64,000 bases of DNA, taken from Tridacna crocea. Its lineage: Eukaryota > Mollusca > Bivalvia > Cardiida > Cardiidae. The stretch covers positions 30,105,462 to 30,169,461 of the forward strand of contig OX031062.1 of the NCBI GenBank assembly GCA_943736015.1, in the 5' to 3' direction. Each line of letters opens with the position of its first letter. The first letter of the stretch is position 1. The notes beneath the pieces were generated by a model. It was not told the DNA's origin and ran no database searches. It was given only the letters and a program-made list of their open reading frames with translations. Shown here piece after piece: positions 43,846 to 54,790 of the stretch. Position numbers and translations under genes: made by a program.

Positions 43846-44388
43846 AAACTTTGATGTCTGTTAAACCCATAATACTCCGACCGTTGCATTTCCAGTCAGG
43901 AAAGGTAACTATTGCATAAGACCAGAAAACTTGACAATGATCTAGATCTTAAATCTCTTTGCACAGAGCCTCATGTCTGATTCTTATCTTTGCAGTCTGC
44001 AAGAGCTTCCTCCAGTTCTGTCTTGCAAGTAAAATGTTAAGTGGCATAAACAATGTTGTATACTAACCACCGACTCAAATACCAGTAACCTACTGTTGTT
44101 TCATAACCAGTGCTAATTGGTCTAATTACATCTATATGTGTATCATACATATAGCATGCCAAAATGGTAATTAAGCAGCGCGAATGTTAGTCAATAGTCT
44201 AATTAGAAAACTTGAGCCTCCTAGTTTTAATCCCATATGTTCTGCTTTTCGTTGTTACAAAATATTCATTCAGATTATAGCATACCACCTTGAATGGCAT
44301 TCGGAATATTTACCAAGCAATGGATTTATAACATGCAACTACAATGACAAACCATTGGTATGAATGAAAAAAAATTCTACTAGATATG
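43846..44388. other. Unassigned
   Basis: No supported feature. Confidence 0.3.
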
Positions 44389-44541
44389 TTAACTCTTTTT
44401 CAAATGACAAATTCAGAATTTGTCCATATTCACAGTGTTTGCAGGTCACAAATGAATGAAAAAGAAGAAAATGCTCTAACACTTCCTCTGTCCCCTTAAT
44501 GAGGGTTGACACTTGGATTTGTTTGGTTTATTAAAGGGTTC
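44389..44541 (+). mobile_element. TTAA-A, shortened
   Basis: TTAACTCTTTTTCAAATGAC start; right end TTTATTAAAGGGTT. Confidence 0.65.
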
Positions 44542-44704
44542 TAAATCATTTGTCCAAATCATGAGGCAAATAGCTTGCAGATTACATAGTTTACCTTGAA
44601 AACAGTAAATCTAGAGTATTTCTTTAAAAAAGACAAACCAAGCAGATACATCTGATTACGAGTGTAAGTGGACAGTCAAAAAATCACTTGAAAACTTCCT
44701 TTAA

Positions 44705-44877
44705 GCATAACCTAAATAACTAAAGAAAATGAAGCTTTCTAAACTTAAAGAACTTGCAGACAACATATTAAATGTGCTTGTCTTAAGAGGCTAGAAGATA
44801 TTCAGAAAAATGGAGAAGATAATCAATAAAGCATTTTCTCCCTTTGAACCCGTAATATTTTCAACCTTTCTTCTTTA
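44705..44877 (+). mobile_element. TTAA-A, degraded
   Basis: AAACTTAAAGAACTTGCAGA and GCATTTTCTCCCTTTGAACC; cut by the next copy. Confidence 0.55.
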
Positions 44878-45103
44878 ACTCTTTACCAAACAATAAAATT
44901 ATAGACTAGTCCAAACTGAAAGCATTTGCAGACGACAGAATAAATGTGACTTAAAAGTTGGAATTTGGTTTGGGAAAGGTAGAAAACATTGTGGGAAAAG
45001 GAGAAAATGCTGGTTACCAGCATTTTCTCCTTTTCCCACAAAGTTTTCTAAAGGCTTCTTTCTCAAGGTCGTCAAAAGTCGTCATTGTGTGGTAAAGAGT
45101 TAA
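44875..45103 (+). mobile_element. TTAA-A, full length, 229 bp
   Basis: Both TTAA intact; 5' CTCTTTACCAAACAATAAAA; arms differ by one base (ACAAAG for ACAATG). Confidence 0.95.
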
Positions 45104-45565
45104 TATGGTTATTGATGTTTAGGTAACAAATAGATGTCACACTAACTTAACCTACCAAAGACATCAGCGATTTACAGAATCAAACAGTCTTTGAGCGTTT
45201 GTGCTTTTTTCTTTGTTCTGTCAAAAGTAAAACAAGCATTCAATGTTTTTATCATATTGAAACCAAATGGTCTCCATGCAGTAACCAGGCAATTACTTTC
45301 TGCTGACCAGCTGACTTGACAATCAGCAGTATTACATCTCACTTGGTAAGGACACAGGGATAAGGAAAAGCAAGACTCTCATTAAAGTTCCAGGAATGTA
45401 CAGATAATTAGCACTTCTGACCAAGGTCTAGGGAAGGTAGCCTTACCCTACTTGTAGTAAAACAAGGTGGCACGCCGGAGGCAATTGTAAGACCCATGAA
45501 ACATCTACAATTCCATGCAAAGTACAAGTTCAGATCTTGTGATTCCAGCATAAAAATTATGCTCA
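45104..45565. other. Unassigned
   Basis: No supported feature. Confidence 0.3.
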
Positions 45566-47222
45566 ACTAGAGCTATCACTTAACGTGATCATACCCCCCA
45601 CCAGCTCCTTGCCACCAAACAAGTCTTTGTCACAGAATGCAGAATTGTTGAGTACAAAAGTAAGAGTTGAACATGAGCGGCAAATTGTCGCAAGATACGC
45701 CCGTCTTACCCCAAGTTGTTAAGCTGGGGCATGCACCGGACCAAATTCAAGTATGAAAAACGACAAAGGGCAATAACTCAAAAATTAAGCAAGCAAGAGT
45801 TATGATTCCTGTGCACTGCACTCCCCCTTGATGAGATCTATCCATCCATGAAATTTCATAACCCTAGCTAGTATAATTTGGGGATACGCTCCAGACAAAA
45901 TTCAAGTATGAAAAACAACAAAGGGTAATAACTCAAAAATTAAGAGAAGCAAAAGTTATGATTCCTAAGCACTGCACTCTCCCTTGATGAGATCTATCCA
46001 CCCATGAAATCTCATAACCCTAGCTAGTATAGTTTTGGAGATATTCACCGGACCAAATTCAAGTATGAAAAACGACAAAGGGCAATAACTCAAAAATTAA
46101 GCGAGCAAGAGTTATGATTCCCGTGCACTGCACTCCCCCTTGATGAGATCTATCCATCCATGAAATTTCATAACCCTAGCTAGTATAATTTGGGGATACG
46201 CTCCAGACAAAATTCAAGTATGATAAAAACAACAAAGGGCAATAACTCAAAAATTAAGGGAGCAAAAGTTATGATTCCTAAGCACTGCACTCCCCCTTGA
46301 TGAGATCTATCCACCCATGAAATTTCATAACCCTAGCTAGTATAGTTTTGGAGATATTCAACGGAACAAATTCAAGTATTAAAAACGACAAAGGGCAATA
46401 ACTCAAAAATTAAGCAAGCAGGAGTTATGATTCCTGTGCACTGCACTCTCCTTGGTGAGATCTATCCAGCCATAAAATTTCATAATCCTAGCTAGTATAG
46501 TTTTGGAGATACGCTCCGGACCAAATTCAAGTATTAAAAACGACAAAGGGCAATAACTCAAAAATTAAGGAAGCAGGAGTTATAATTCCTGAGCACTGCA
46601 CTCCCCCTTGGTGAGATCTATCCACCCATGAAATTTCATAACGCTAGCTAGTACAGTTTTGGAGATACGCTCCGGACAAAATTCAAGTATAAAAAAACCA
46701 ACAAAGGGCAATAACTCAAAAATTAAGCGAGCAAGAGTTATGATTCCTGTGCACTGCACTCCCGCTCGATGAGATCTATCCACCCATGAATTTTCATAAG
46801 CCTAGCTAGTATAGTTTTGGAGATATGCTCCGGACAAAATTCAAGTATGAAAAAGAAATTTGTCCAGAATCATCAAAGGGCCGTAACTCCATGAAACCTA
46901 AATAAACCATAACCAAAATAGGATATGCACATCTCTGCTTTATACTGAGTCTATTTGTGTAGTTTGAACCAAATCTGTCCAATAGTTGATGAGAAAGAGA
47001 GCGGACAAGAAATTTCACGAAAGGGCCATAACTCCATGAAAAATCAATGAACCATAACCAACATTTTATATGCACATCTCTGCTTGATACTGAGTTTACC
47101 TGTGAAGTTTGAATAAAATTCGTCCAGTAGTTTATGAGAAATAGAGCGGACAAAAAGCTACGGACCGACCGACAAGCTGACTCCTATATACCCCCCAAAC
47201 AGAGTTTTGGGGGGTATAATTA
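45566..47222 (+). mobile_element. Block-array element with CATACCCCCC/GGGGGGTATA ends
   Basis: Head hairpin ATCACTTAACGTGAT and CATACCCCCC; seven blocks of 155-158 bp (word TTCAAGTAT at 45746, 45901, 46058, 46213, 46371, 46526, 46682, 46840); two more blocks of about 150 bp of a related type (AAAGGGCCATAACTCCATG); GGACCGACCGACAAGC; tail hairpin ACCCCCCAAA...TTTTGGGGGGT. Blocks 1 to 4 alternate between two forms. No protein; pearl/Helentron-like layout. Confidence 0.75.
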
Positions 47223-47932
47223 TGAGTTGATTGTAAAAAAAATAGTCTCCTCTGGAGCCAGATCTCACACACACAGATCTTTGTTGCCTGCTCTCAGTTT
47301 GCCTCTCATTGTTCAATTTGCTGCCACATCACAATTGTGTTTCTTCTTTATGAAAGAAATGCTCCTACTCAAGAAATGCTCCTACTTGCAGTCACTGATA
47401 TTCAGTATGCAAGTTTGTTCTGTTCATAAAACGGAGAGAAATGTCATGATACAGAATGTTCATGACTGCTACTATTAGCAGTTTCAATGCCAGCTGGAAT
47501 ACTGCAAAATAGCCACTGCTACTGGTGCTTGGACAAGCATCGCTGGATACCCTCACAATAAACATGCATCAGGCAGTGCCTGTACAGGGAGACAACATGA
47601 TCAGGTCACAGCTATGATGAATGATGAACAGGGTGCTGTAAATGTTGGAGGGGAGAGTGGGTGGAGTACTTTCAGGTCAGATCATACATATCTAAATGAT
47701 GTGAGTCCATGTATGAGAGATGGTTATAATTGCTGGAGTCTGAAAAGCTGGCTGTATGTGATTAACTCATTAGTAAAGCTGTATAACACGGAGTCTAGAC
47801 ATTTTCAGGCCAGAGCCAAAAAATAACAGTAGTTATCACTGAAAGTCTTTTACATCATAACCATTGTCACTGACCTTATTTCTGGATCGGAGAAAGAAAA
47901 AGCCAATATTCAAGACACTTATCAACTGTTAT
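47223..47932. other. Unassigned
   Basis: A short direct duplication AAGAAATGCTCCTACT (47353, 47370). Plus frame 47614-47826 is open for 70 codons but unsupported. Confidence 0.3.
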
Positions 47933-48162
47933 TTAACTCTTTACCAAACAACAAAATTTTAGACTGGTCAAAACTGAGAGCACTTGCAGAAGACAAATTA
48001 AACGTAACTCAAAAATTAAAAATTGTTTTTAGAAGGGTTAGGAAACATTGTGTGAAAAGGAGAAAATGCTGGTTACCAGCATTTTCTCCTTTTCCCACAA
48101 TGTTTTCATCAGGCATCTATCTCAGGGCCGTAAAATCCCGGGATTGTTTGGTAAAGGGTTAA
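47933..48162 (+). mobile_element. TTAA-A, full length
   Basis: Both TTAA intact; right end TTTGGTAAAGGGTTAA. Confidence 0.94.
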
Positions 48163-48221
48163 TACCGTAAAAAAAACAAAGTTATAGCACTAAAATCAGT
48201 TTTGTTAGATAACTGAAAGTG

Positions 48222-48415
48222 CTAGAAGAAGAAAGGCTTTTGAAAGTATAGTTGGAAAAAGAGAAAATGCTGGTAAATTTCCTCCTTTTCTCATCATTTC
48301 TATCACATCAGACCAAAATGAAATTTTCAGCTATACTGTATCAATTTTGCGGTCTACAAAATTTTAATGCTTTCAAAATAGTGGAGTCTAAAATTTGTTT
48401 GTATAGTAAAGAGTC
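48222..48415 (-). mobile_element. TTAA-A, degraded
   Basis: AGTTGGAAAAAGAGAAAATG, tip lost; end TATAGTAAAGAGTCAA. Confidence 0.65.
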
Positions 48416-48629
48416 AAACAATATGAGAGTTAACAAGACTTGCATTAGAGGCTGTATCTGTGAGGCGGTCTGAGAAATACCAGACGTTTACAAGCACATG
48501 CTTCCAGATAGAGTCAGCTATAAAACACCTATAAAATGACTTCTAACAGGTAGCAATGCCAAAGTTCAAGAGTGCCTCTTCAAGTTAAATCTTTCACTGA
48601 CGATTTCAGTTTTGGACTTCAGACAATTC

Positions 48630-48840
48630 TTAACTATTTACAAAATCATAAAGTTTTAGACTTGTCCAAATTGAAAGCAATTGCAGACAACAAATAAAGT
48701 ATGAATCTAATAATGAGATTTATTTTGTAAAGGGTAGAGAACATTGTGGGAATTAGAGAAAATGCTGGTTTAACAGTATTTCTCCTTTTCACACAATGTT
48801 TTCAATAGCCTTTTCTGTCAAGGTCATAAACCGTACTCAT
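48630..48840 (+). mobile_element. TTAA-A, full length, worn right end
   Basis: TTAACTATTTACAAAATCAT start; AACATTGTGGGAATTAGAG and CTCCTTTTCACACAATG. Confidence 0.82.
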
Positions 48841-49070
48841 TTAACTCATTACCAAACAACAAAATTTTAGGCTTGTCCAAATCGAAAGCATTTGCAGACA
48901 ACAAAATAAAAGAGGCTGAAAATTTGAAATTTGTTTTGAAATGGGTGGAAAACATTGTGGGAAAAGGAGAAAATGCTGGTTACCAGCTTTTTCTCCTTTT
49001 CCCACAATGTTTTCCAATGGCTTCTTTCTCAGGGGCATCAAAAGTAGGGATTGTGTGGTAATTGGGTTAA
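48841..49070 (+). mobile_element. TTAA-A, full length, chained
   Basis: TTAACTCATTACCAAACAAC start; right TTAA shared with the next copy. Confidence 0.94.
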
Positions 49071-49307
49071 CTCTTTATCAAGAAACAAAATTTTAGACCA
49101 GTCCAAATTAAAAGCATTTGCAGATGACAAGATAAAGTGACAAGTTTACGAATTAAAATTTGTATCGGGATGGGTAGAACACATCATGGGAAAAGGAGAA
49201 AATACTGGATAGTAACATTTTTTCCTTTTCATGTGATGTTTTCCAAAAGCTTTCTTTCTCAGGGTCCTTTAATTAATTAAATTCAGGATTGTGTGGTAAA
49301 GGGTTAA
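49067..49307 (+). mobile_element. TTAA-A, chained, same orientation
   Basis: Arms ACATCATGGGAAAAGGAG and CCTTTTCATGTGATG. TTAATTAATTAA-like expansion near 49270. Confidence 0.88.
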
Positions 49308-49372
49308 ACTATAATTTAGTACAAATTTCAAAAGAGCAGAGGTTCAGTTAATTTGGGAGTGATCAAATTCTT

Positions 49373-49589
49373 ATTTCTTTACCAAACGACAGAATTTTGG
49401 ACAATTCCAAATTGAAAGCATTTGCAAATGACAAAATAAATGATTCTAAAATTGAACTTTAATTTTGTATGGGTAGAAAACATTGTGGGAAAAGGAGACA
49501 ATGCTTGTTACCAGCATTTTCTCCTTTCCCACAATGTTTTCAAAAGCTTTCTTTTTCAGAGTCATTAAATTCTGGGACTGTGCAGTTAA
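49373..49589 (+). mobile_element. TTAA-A, chained
   Basis: TTCTTTACCAAACGACAGAA start; right terminus shortened to GTGCAGTTAA. Confidence 0.88.
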
Positions 49590-49814
49590 CCCATTACCAC
49601 ACAATCCCTACTTATGACGCCCCTGAGAAAGAAGCCCTTTGAAAACACTGTGGGAAAGGGAGAAAATGCTGATAACCAGCATTTTCTCCTTTTCCCACAA
49701 TGTTTTCTACCCTTGACAAAATAAATTTCAAATTTTCATTCACTTTTCTTTTGTCGTCTGCAAATGCTTTCAATTTGGACCAGTCTAAAATTTTTTTGTG
49801 TGGTAATGAGTTAA
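49586..49814 (-). mobile_element. TTAA-A, full length, chained, opposite
   Basis: 229 bp, both TTAA; tip GCTGATAACCAGC. Confidence 0.94.
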
Positions 49815-49872
49815 GAGTTAAATCATTATTTCCTTAGTACAACATCAGTTGAAGGCATACTTTAAAATTTAC

Positions 49873-50148
49873 AGGGCCAGCACGGGTGTCTCACTGGTAA
49901 GCATGTCTGACTCTTGACCTGGTGGTTGTACGTTTGATGCTCGGTTGATGCGAACTTTCTTTCCAGCCTATTTTCGCCTCTCACCTCTGCTGAAGCACGT
50001 GAGAAAAGTAGTTGATGTCTTTGGAAAAAAAGTTGTGTTAGTTCTGGTGTGAGAAAGCCGGGAAACAATTGTGTGTGTCACCGACCGCCATGATATGACC
50101 TTAGCTGTTAAAGTGGTGTTAAACCCCTATACAACCAACCAACCAATT
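49873..50148 (+). mobile_element. tRNA-derived SINE, mollusc type
   Basis: A tRNA-like head (TGTCTCACTGGTAAGC as A box, GGTTGTACGTTTGATGC near the B box), a central unrelated part, and the tail GACCTTAGCTGTTAAAGTGG, TGTTAAACCCC, (CAAC)n. The same tail occurs inverted at 63950-64000. Confidence 0.8.
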
Positions 50149-50158
50149 ATAATTTTCA

Positions 50159-50208
50159 GGATCCATATTCACCAACCAGTTTTATTAATATTCTTAGTCT
50201 TATATCCC
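50159..50208. mobile_element. Foldback F, one end only
   Basis: GGATCCATATTCACCAACCA and TATTCTTAGTCTTAT. Confidence 0.6.
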
Positions 50209-50395
50209 ATAAGCTAACTATTGAGCTACCCAGGCAGGCCACTTAAAGCCAGAAAACAGCTGGGAGAGCAGAAAATGCTTTCACAAATCATCTTCCTCAC
50301 AGTTGTTAAAACTCAGGATCTTTTCTCGGAGTAGGTTTAAAAAGAAGCTAAATTGCTTTCAGTCTCCATGGATTCATATCAGCTTATATTTTCTC

Positions 50396-50625
50396 TTAAC
50401 CCATTACCACACAATCCCTACTTTTGACGCCCCTGAGAAAAGAAGCCTTTTGAAAACACTGTAGGAAAAGGAGAAAATGCTGGTAACCAGCATTTTCTCC
50501 TTTTCCCACAGTGTTTTCTACCCTTCCCAGAACAAATTTCCATTTTTCAGTCACCTTTATTTTGTCATCTGCAAATGCTTTCAATTTGAACCAGTCTAAA
50601 ATTTTGTCGTGTGGTAAAGAGTTAA
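50396..50625 (-). mobile_element. TTAA-A, full length
   Basis: Both TTAA intact; arms differ by one base (CACTGTAGG against CCCACAGTG). Confidence 0.95.
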
Positions 50626-50759
50626 GTCATATTAATTGGTCCAGATTTGTACCAGTCTACACTAGGACATCTAAGACTGTGTCCAGGTCATTGTGTTGGT
50701 GTAGGTTGGATATTACTCTTCACTGAGAAAACAAACTCAAAAGACTTTAAGATAACATA

Positions 50760-50938
50760 AAATATGGTTTAATGATGGAATTAACTTTTGAAAGGGTACA
50801 AAACCTTTGTGGCAAAAGGAAAAATGCTGGTTACAATGCTGGTTATCAGTTACAGCAAGCATCTTCTCCTTTTTCCACAATGTTTCAAGTGTCTTCTTCT
50901 ACAAGGTTGTTAAACCCTAGGATTATTTGGTAAAGGAA
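50760..50938 (+). mobile_element. TTAA-A, left flank short
   Basis: AACCTTTGTGGCAAAAGG; AATGCTGGTTA is duplicated at the tip. Confidence 0.75.
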
Positions 50939-51058
50939 ATATACAAGGAGGAAAATCTAATGTATAAATGTACCAAAGATGGTCAGCGACAGCAACCTTA
51001 CCTGACCCTATACAATGTCCCTTTCTCACAGTGGTTTTGTTCCTAATCCTGTGTATGA

Positions 51059-51313
51059 CAATGCAAGACTTTTGAAGCAAACTTCTGGTCACTGTTCCGA
51101 GAGATCTTTCAGTGTATTGGTGATGCATTGGAGATTTACATTGAAGATGATGTTTGCTCAACAGATTCAGAGAATTCAGATAAAGCATCTTCTCTGGAAA
51201 GTATCCAACTTGTAATGGACTGGGTGACCTCCCATGACTCTGGACCATACAGCAGAATAGCTAGTATGGTGATCTTGAAGATCCTCAGCTTTATTGAATG
51301 TTTTCAGTTGTAA
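51059..51313 (+). CDS. Candidate last exon, unidentified plus-strand gene
   Basis: A frame open from just after a TGA to a TAA, reading EANFWSLFREIFQCIGDALE, then IYIEDDVCSTDSENSDKASS, LESIQLVMDWVTSHDSGPYS, RIASMVILKILSFIECFQL. It does not overlap a TTAA copy (neighbours end at 50938 and start at 51331) and the composition is protein-like, with an acidic/serine patch in the middle. The splice acceptor is unclear (CAAG at about 51064, or AAG at about 51076). Another frame just upstream, after CTTTCTCACAG at about 51030, is also open for some 60 residues. Function unknown; could be a decayed exon. Confidence 0.3.
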   Translation, partial: QCKTFEANFWSLFREIFQCIGDALEIYIEDDVCSTDSENSDKASSLESIQLVMDWVTSHDSGPYSRIASMVILKILSFIECFQL

Positions 51314-51330
51314 GGACTTTCAGACACTTT

Positions 51331-51573
51331 TTAACCCTCTACTATACTATTTCGAGTTTTAAAGATCTTCAGGAAAAGGCCTTTGAAAGCATTGTGGGAA
51401 AAGACAAAAAAAAACTGGTAACCAGTATTTTCTCCTTTTCCCACAATTTTTTCTAACCTTTCCAAAACAAATTTCAATTTTTGAGTCACTTTCCTCTTGT
51501 TCTCTACAAATGCTTTGAATCAAAAAAACATTGGACACTTCTAAAAGTTTATCATTTGTAATGGTTTGATTAA
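51331..51573 (-). mobile_element. TTAA-A, chained
   Basis: TTAACCCTCTACTATACTAT start; AAAAAAAA run in the first arm. Confidence 0.85.
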
Positions 51574-51785
51574 CCCTTTACCAAACAATCCCTGGATTTT
51601 ACAACCTTGAAATATAAGTCTTTAGAAAACATTGTGGAAAAAAGAGAAAATGCTGGTAGCCAGCATTTTCTCCTTTTCTCATGTTTTCTACCCATTACAA
51701 ATTTCAAATTTTCAGTCACTTTTATTTTATCATCTACAAATGCTTTTGATTTGGACCAACCTAAAATATTGTCATTTGCTTGCTT
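51570..51785 (-). mobile_element. TTAA-A, chained, same orientation
   Basis: TTAACCCTTTACCAAACAAT start; tip GCTGGTAGCCAGC; right TTAA lost. Confidence 0.85.
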
Positions 51786-51949
51786 TTGACTGACGCACAT
51801 AATACTATCTATTTAATGATACCTAAGTCTAGTTGCTTGTCAGTGGATGGTGCTGCATTCAAAACTTCATTTTATTTCATCATGTCATTTAAAAATCCCT
51901 CACAACAGTGAACTAAAAAGTTTGCTTCAACCATTCACAAAGAGTTCAG

Positions 51950-52397
51950 GTTAAAGTCTGTACCAACTGATTAAATATTTAGACATGTCCAACTAAAAGG
52001 CAAGTACAGAGGACAAATTAAATGTAGCTGAAGTGATGGTAATCGTCTTCGAAAGTGTTGAAAACCTACTGTTAACTCTTTACCAAACGACAAAATTTCA
52101 GACAGGTTCAAATTGAAAGCAATTGCAGACGACAAAATAAATGTGACTTAAAAATTGAAATATATTTCCAGCAGGGTAGAAAGCATTGTGTGAAAAGGAG
52201 AAAATGCTGGTTACCAGCATTTTCTCCTTTGCTCACAATGTTTTCAAAAAGCTTCTCCTCCAGGGCCGTAAAAACCAGGAATTGTTTGGTAGAGGGTTAA
52301 AAGGTGAAAATGCATTTTCTCCTATTCCCACTAGGTTTTTAAAAGGCTATTTCTTCAGGGTTGTTAAATTTAAGAGTCGGGATTGTGTGGTAAAAAA
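51950..52397 (+). mobile_element. TTAA-A host copy interrupted by TTAA-A
   Basis: Left half to GTTGAAAACCTACTG, right half from AAGGTGAAAATGCATTTTCT to GATTGTGTGGTAAA. Split at TTAA in the hairpin base. Confidence 0.85.
52072..52300 (+). mobile_element. TTAA-A inserted in TTAA-A, 229 bp
   Basis: TTAACTCTTTACCAAACGAC to TGGTAGAGGGTTAA. Confidence 0.95.
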
Positions 52398-52453
52398 TAA
52401 ACTCAAATCAACTAGTCTGACCAAAAGAAAATAATTTTCTAATTTCAAACACA

Positions 52454-52782
52454 TTATAGTTTACAATGAAAGTGGTCAACTTCTACCATGTCAGGGCAGC
52501 TCAAAATAAATTTGGCAAAAAGGTCAGACATCATGCACATTATATTCTCCGAGGGCAATTTCACAGTTAATGTAAAGCTAGCAGTGTTTGTGTGGAAGTA
52601 AAACTGCTCATAAATGTCCCTTTCTATCAGTAGACCCATAAAACCAACAAATTTATGTGCCTTGTAATATGGTATTAGGCCAGTCTTAATCCTCTCTAAC
52701 TGACCGTAATGACCATACTCCCAAGTGGTCAACGGCAAGGATTTAACATCAGAATAAGAAGTGATTCTAGAGGCCCATAGCT
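52454..52782 (-). CDS. Terminal exon of an unidentified minus-strand gene
   Basis: About 329 bases ending in TAA. Read from a CAG acceptor at 52783-52785, the frame gives about 108 residues: LWASRITSYSDVKSLPLTTW, then EYGHYGQLERIKTGLIPYYK, AHKFVGFMGLLIERDIYEQF, YFHTNTASFTLTVKLPSENI and MCMMSDLFAKFILSCPDMVE, ending VDHFHCKL. It is free of repeats, has balanced composition and no signal peptide or clear membrane segment. It continues in frame from exon 54791-54869. The acceptor lacks a long pyrimidine tract, so the exact start is uncertain. No polyadenylation signal is obvious before the TTAA-A copy at 52300. The family is not recognised. Confidence 0.6.
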
Positions 52783-52933
52783 CTGATCACCATGTCAGAT
52801 AAGAGCCTATGTAATTATACTAATTACCAATCTCCAATCATTTGGCAGCAAGTTTTGTCCTACACTGCCAAGTGAATGACAAGGACATTTTGAGCCAGTG
52901 AAAGGGTCCAACATACAGCAACATCTAGGCCTT

Positions 52934-53168
52934 TTAACCCATTACCACACAATCCCTACTTTTGATACCCCCCCCCCCCGGAGAAAGAAGCCTTTTGATA
53001 ACACTGTAGGAAAAGGAGAAAATGCTGGTAACCAGCATTTTCTCCTTTTCCCAGTGTTTTCTACCCTTCCCAGATCAAATTTCAATTTTTTAGTCACCTT
53101 TATTTTGTTGTCTGCAAATGCTTCCAATTTGAACCAGTCTAAAATTTTGTCGTTTGGTAATGAGTTAA
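52934..53168 (-). mobile_element. TTAA-A, full length with C-run
   Basis: A run of 14 C (52966-52979) sits where the usual text is GACGCCCCTGAG; both TTAA intact. Confidence 0.93.
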
Positions 53169-53232
53169 CGTTTTACCAGGTATCAGAATATTTCGACTTG
53201 TCCATATTGATAGCAATAGTAGACAACAAATT
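53165..53232 (+). mobile_element. TTAA-A, left fragment
   Basis: Starts at the shared TTAA; ends ACAACAAA where the next copy begins. Confidence 0.65.
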
Positions 53233-53458
53233 AACCCTTTACCACACATCAAGATTTCAGACCTGTCCAAATTGAAAGCATTTGCTGGTGACGGTTTCAA
53301 TGTGGCTCATATGAAATGAGTTTCTCTGATTGGGTAGAAAACATTGTGGGAAAAGGAGAAAATGCTGGTGACCAGCATTTCCTCCTTTTCCCCCAATGTT
53401 TTCAAAAGACTTCTTATCAAGGAGCGTCAAAAGTCGGCATTGTGTGGTAAAGGGTTAA
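53231..53458 (+). mobile_element. TTAA-A, full length
   Basis: TTAACCCTTTACCACACATC start; right end TGTGGTAAAGGGTTAA. Confidence 0.94.
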
Positions 53459-54094
53459 TATTCACTGCACCTCAAATGATAGAATAAAGTCCATTTTGTT
53501 TCAAAAACAGACTGCCACTCTTGAGGTACAGTGGTCTTTAGACATGCAGAAAATTGACCAATGGCAAAAACTTTCACACCACGTCAACCTGCACAGACTG
53601 TGCTGAATGACCTAGGTCATACAGTTTGCAGATGCATTAACCCCTTTTTTTTAAAGAGTACAGTTTGAATACTTTGTGCAGCCTAATTTTAACATATACC
53701 TATACAAAAACAGCCAAAGCAAAGTTAAGCATAGGTAGGGGTTAATCATCTGTAGAATTCTTTGAGGACAACAACAAATAAATATATCATAAATAAAAGT
53801 TTTTATCTATGATAATGAAAACATTATTTAGACAAGTTCACACTTTAAAAATTTGAATGGCCACAAGGAAGTGAAATCTAGGTCAAATGGCAATTAAGCA
53901 GTTTGAAGTCTATCTTTGGTCCATAAAGTATATTCAACTCTTACAGGGTCAAGCACAAGTAAGTTGCCTTTCCAGATAACATAGATCAAGATCAGACCAT
54001 CCAATCTTTGATCTAAAGAATCCAATATTTTTTAGGTAGACTGGCTGGTATACAACCACAGGTTCCTTTTACAGACTGAATCTGTCAATTACAT
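53459..54094. other. Mostly unassigned, one repeat G
   Basis: GCAGAAAATTGACCAATGGC and ACGTCAACCTGCACAGACTG (about 53540-53640) resemble repeat G at 12345. Confidence 0.35.
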
Positions 54095-54463
54095 CGACTC
54101 AATTCCAAAAAATAAAATTTTAGAAATTTTAGGATATGTCTGTAGATGGATAAAAAAAAATCATGAAAAATGGAGAAAATGCTGGTTACCAATATTTCTT
54201 GCTTTTCCCACAACTTTATTGAAAGGCATCTTATTTAACAGTCCTGACTTTTTACGACCCTCAAAAAGAATCCTTTTGAAAACGTTGGAAAAGAAGAAAA
54301 TGCTGGTAACCAATGTTTTCTACCATTCACAAAACAAATTTCAAATTTTCAGTCACTTCTATTTTGTTGTCTACAAATGCTTTCAATTTGGACAGATCTA
54401 AAATGTTGTCATTTGGTAAAGAGTCAAGGTTGTAAAAATCTAGGGTTGTTTGGTAAATGGTCA
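54095..54463 (+). mobile_element. TTAA-A host copy interrupted by TTAA-A
   Basis: Left part to ATTGAAAGGCATCTTAT, right part GGTTGTAAAAATCTAGGG to TTTGGTAAATGG. Confidence 0.7.
54232..54427 (-). mobile_element. TTAA-A inserted in TTAA-A
   Basis: ACAGTCCTGACTTTTTACG start; second hairpin arm missing; right end GGTAAAGAGTCAA. Confidence 0.8.
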
Positions 54464-54680
54464 ACTCTTTACCAAACAACAAAATTACAGACTGATCCCA
54501 ATTGAAAGCATTCGCAGACGATGAAACAATGTACCTTAAAAATTAAGATTTGGTTTTGGAAGGGTAGGAAACATTAAAGTAAAAAGAGAAAATGCTGTTT
54601 ACCAGGATTTTCTCCTTTTCCCAACGTGTTTTCCAAAGGCTTTAAAGGGGTCATTCAGGATTGTGTGGTAAATGGGTAAT
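54461..54680 (+). mobile_element. TTAA-A, full length
   Basis: TCAACTCTTTACCAAACAAC start; tip GCTGTTTACCAGG. Confidence 0.85.
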
Positions 54681-54790
54681 TTGAGACAGTGAGAGTTAAC
54701 ATGTTAAATGAGTTTACTATGCAGAGCACTCTGGTATTTAATGGTATTTGGATAGTTTCATTGTGATTTTTTATTCCCCTGCTTCTTTAC

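Noticed and set aside
45746-46840. Regularly spaced repeats resembling a CRISPR array
   Set aside because: Blocks repeat along their full length with no unique spacers, in a eukaryotic setting.
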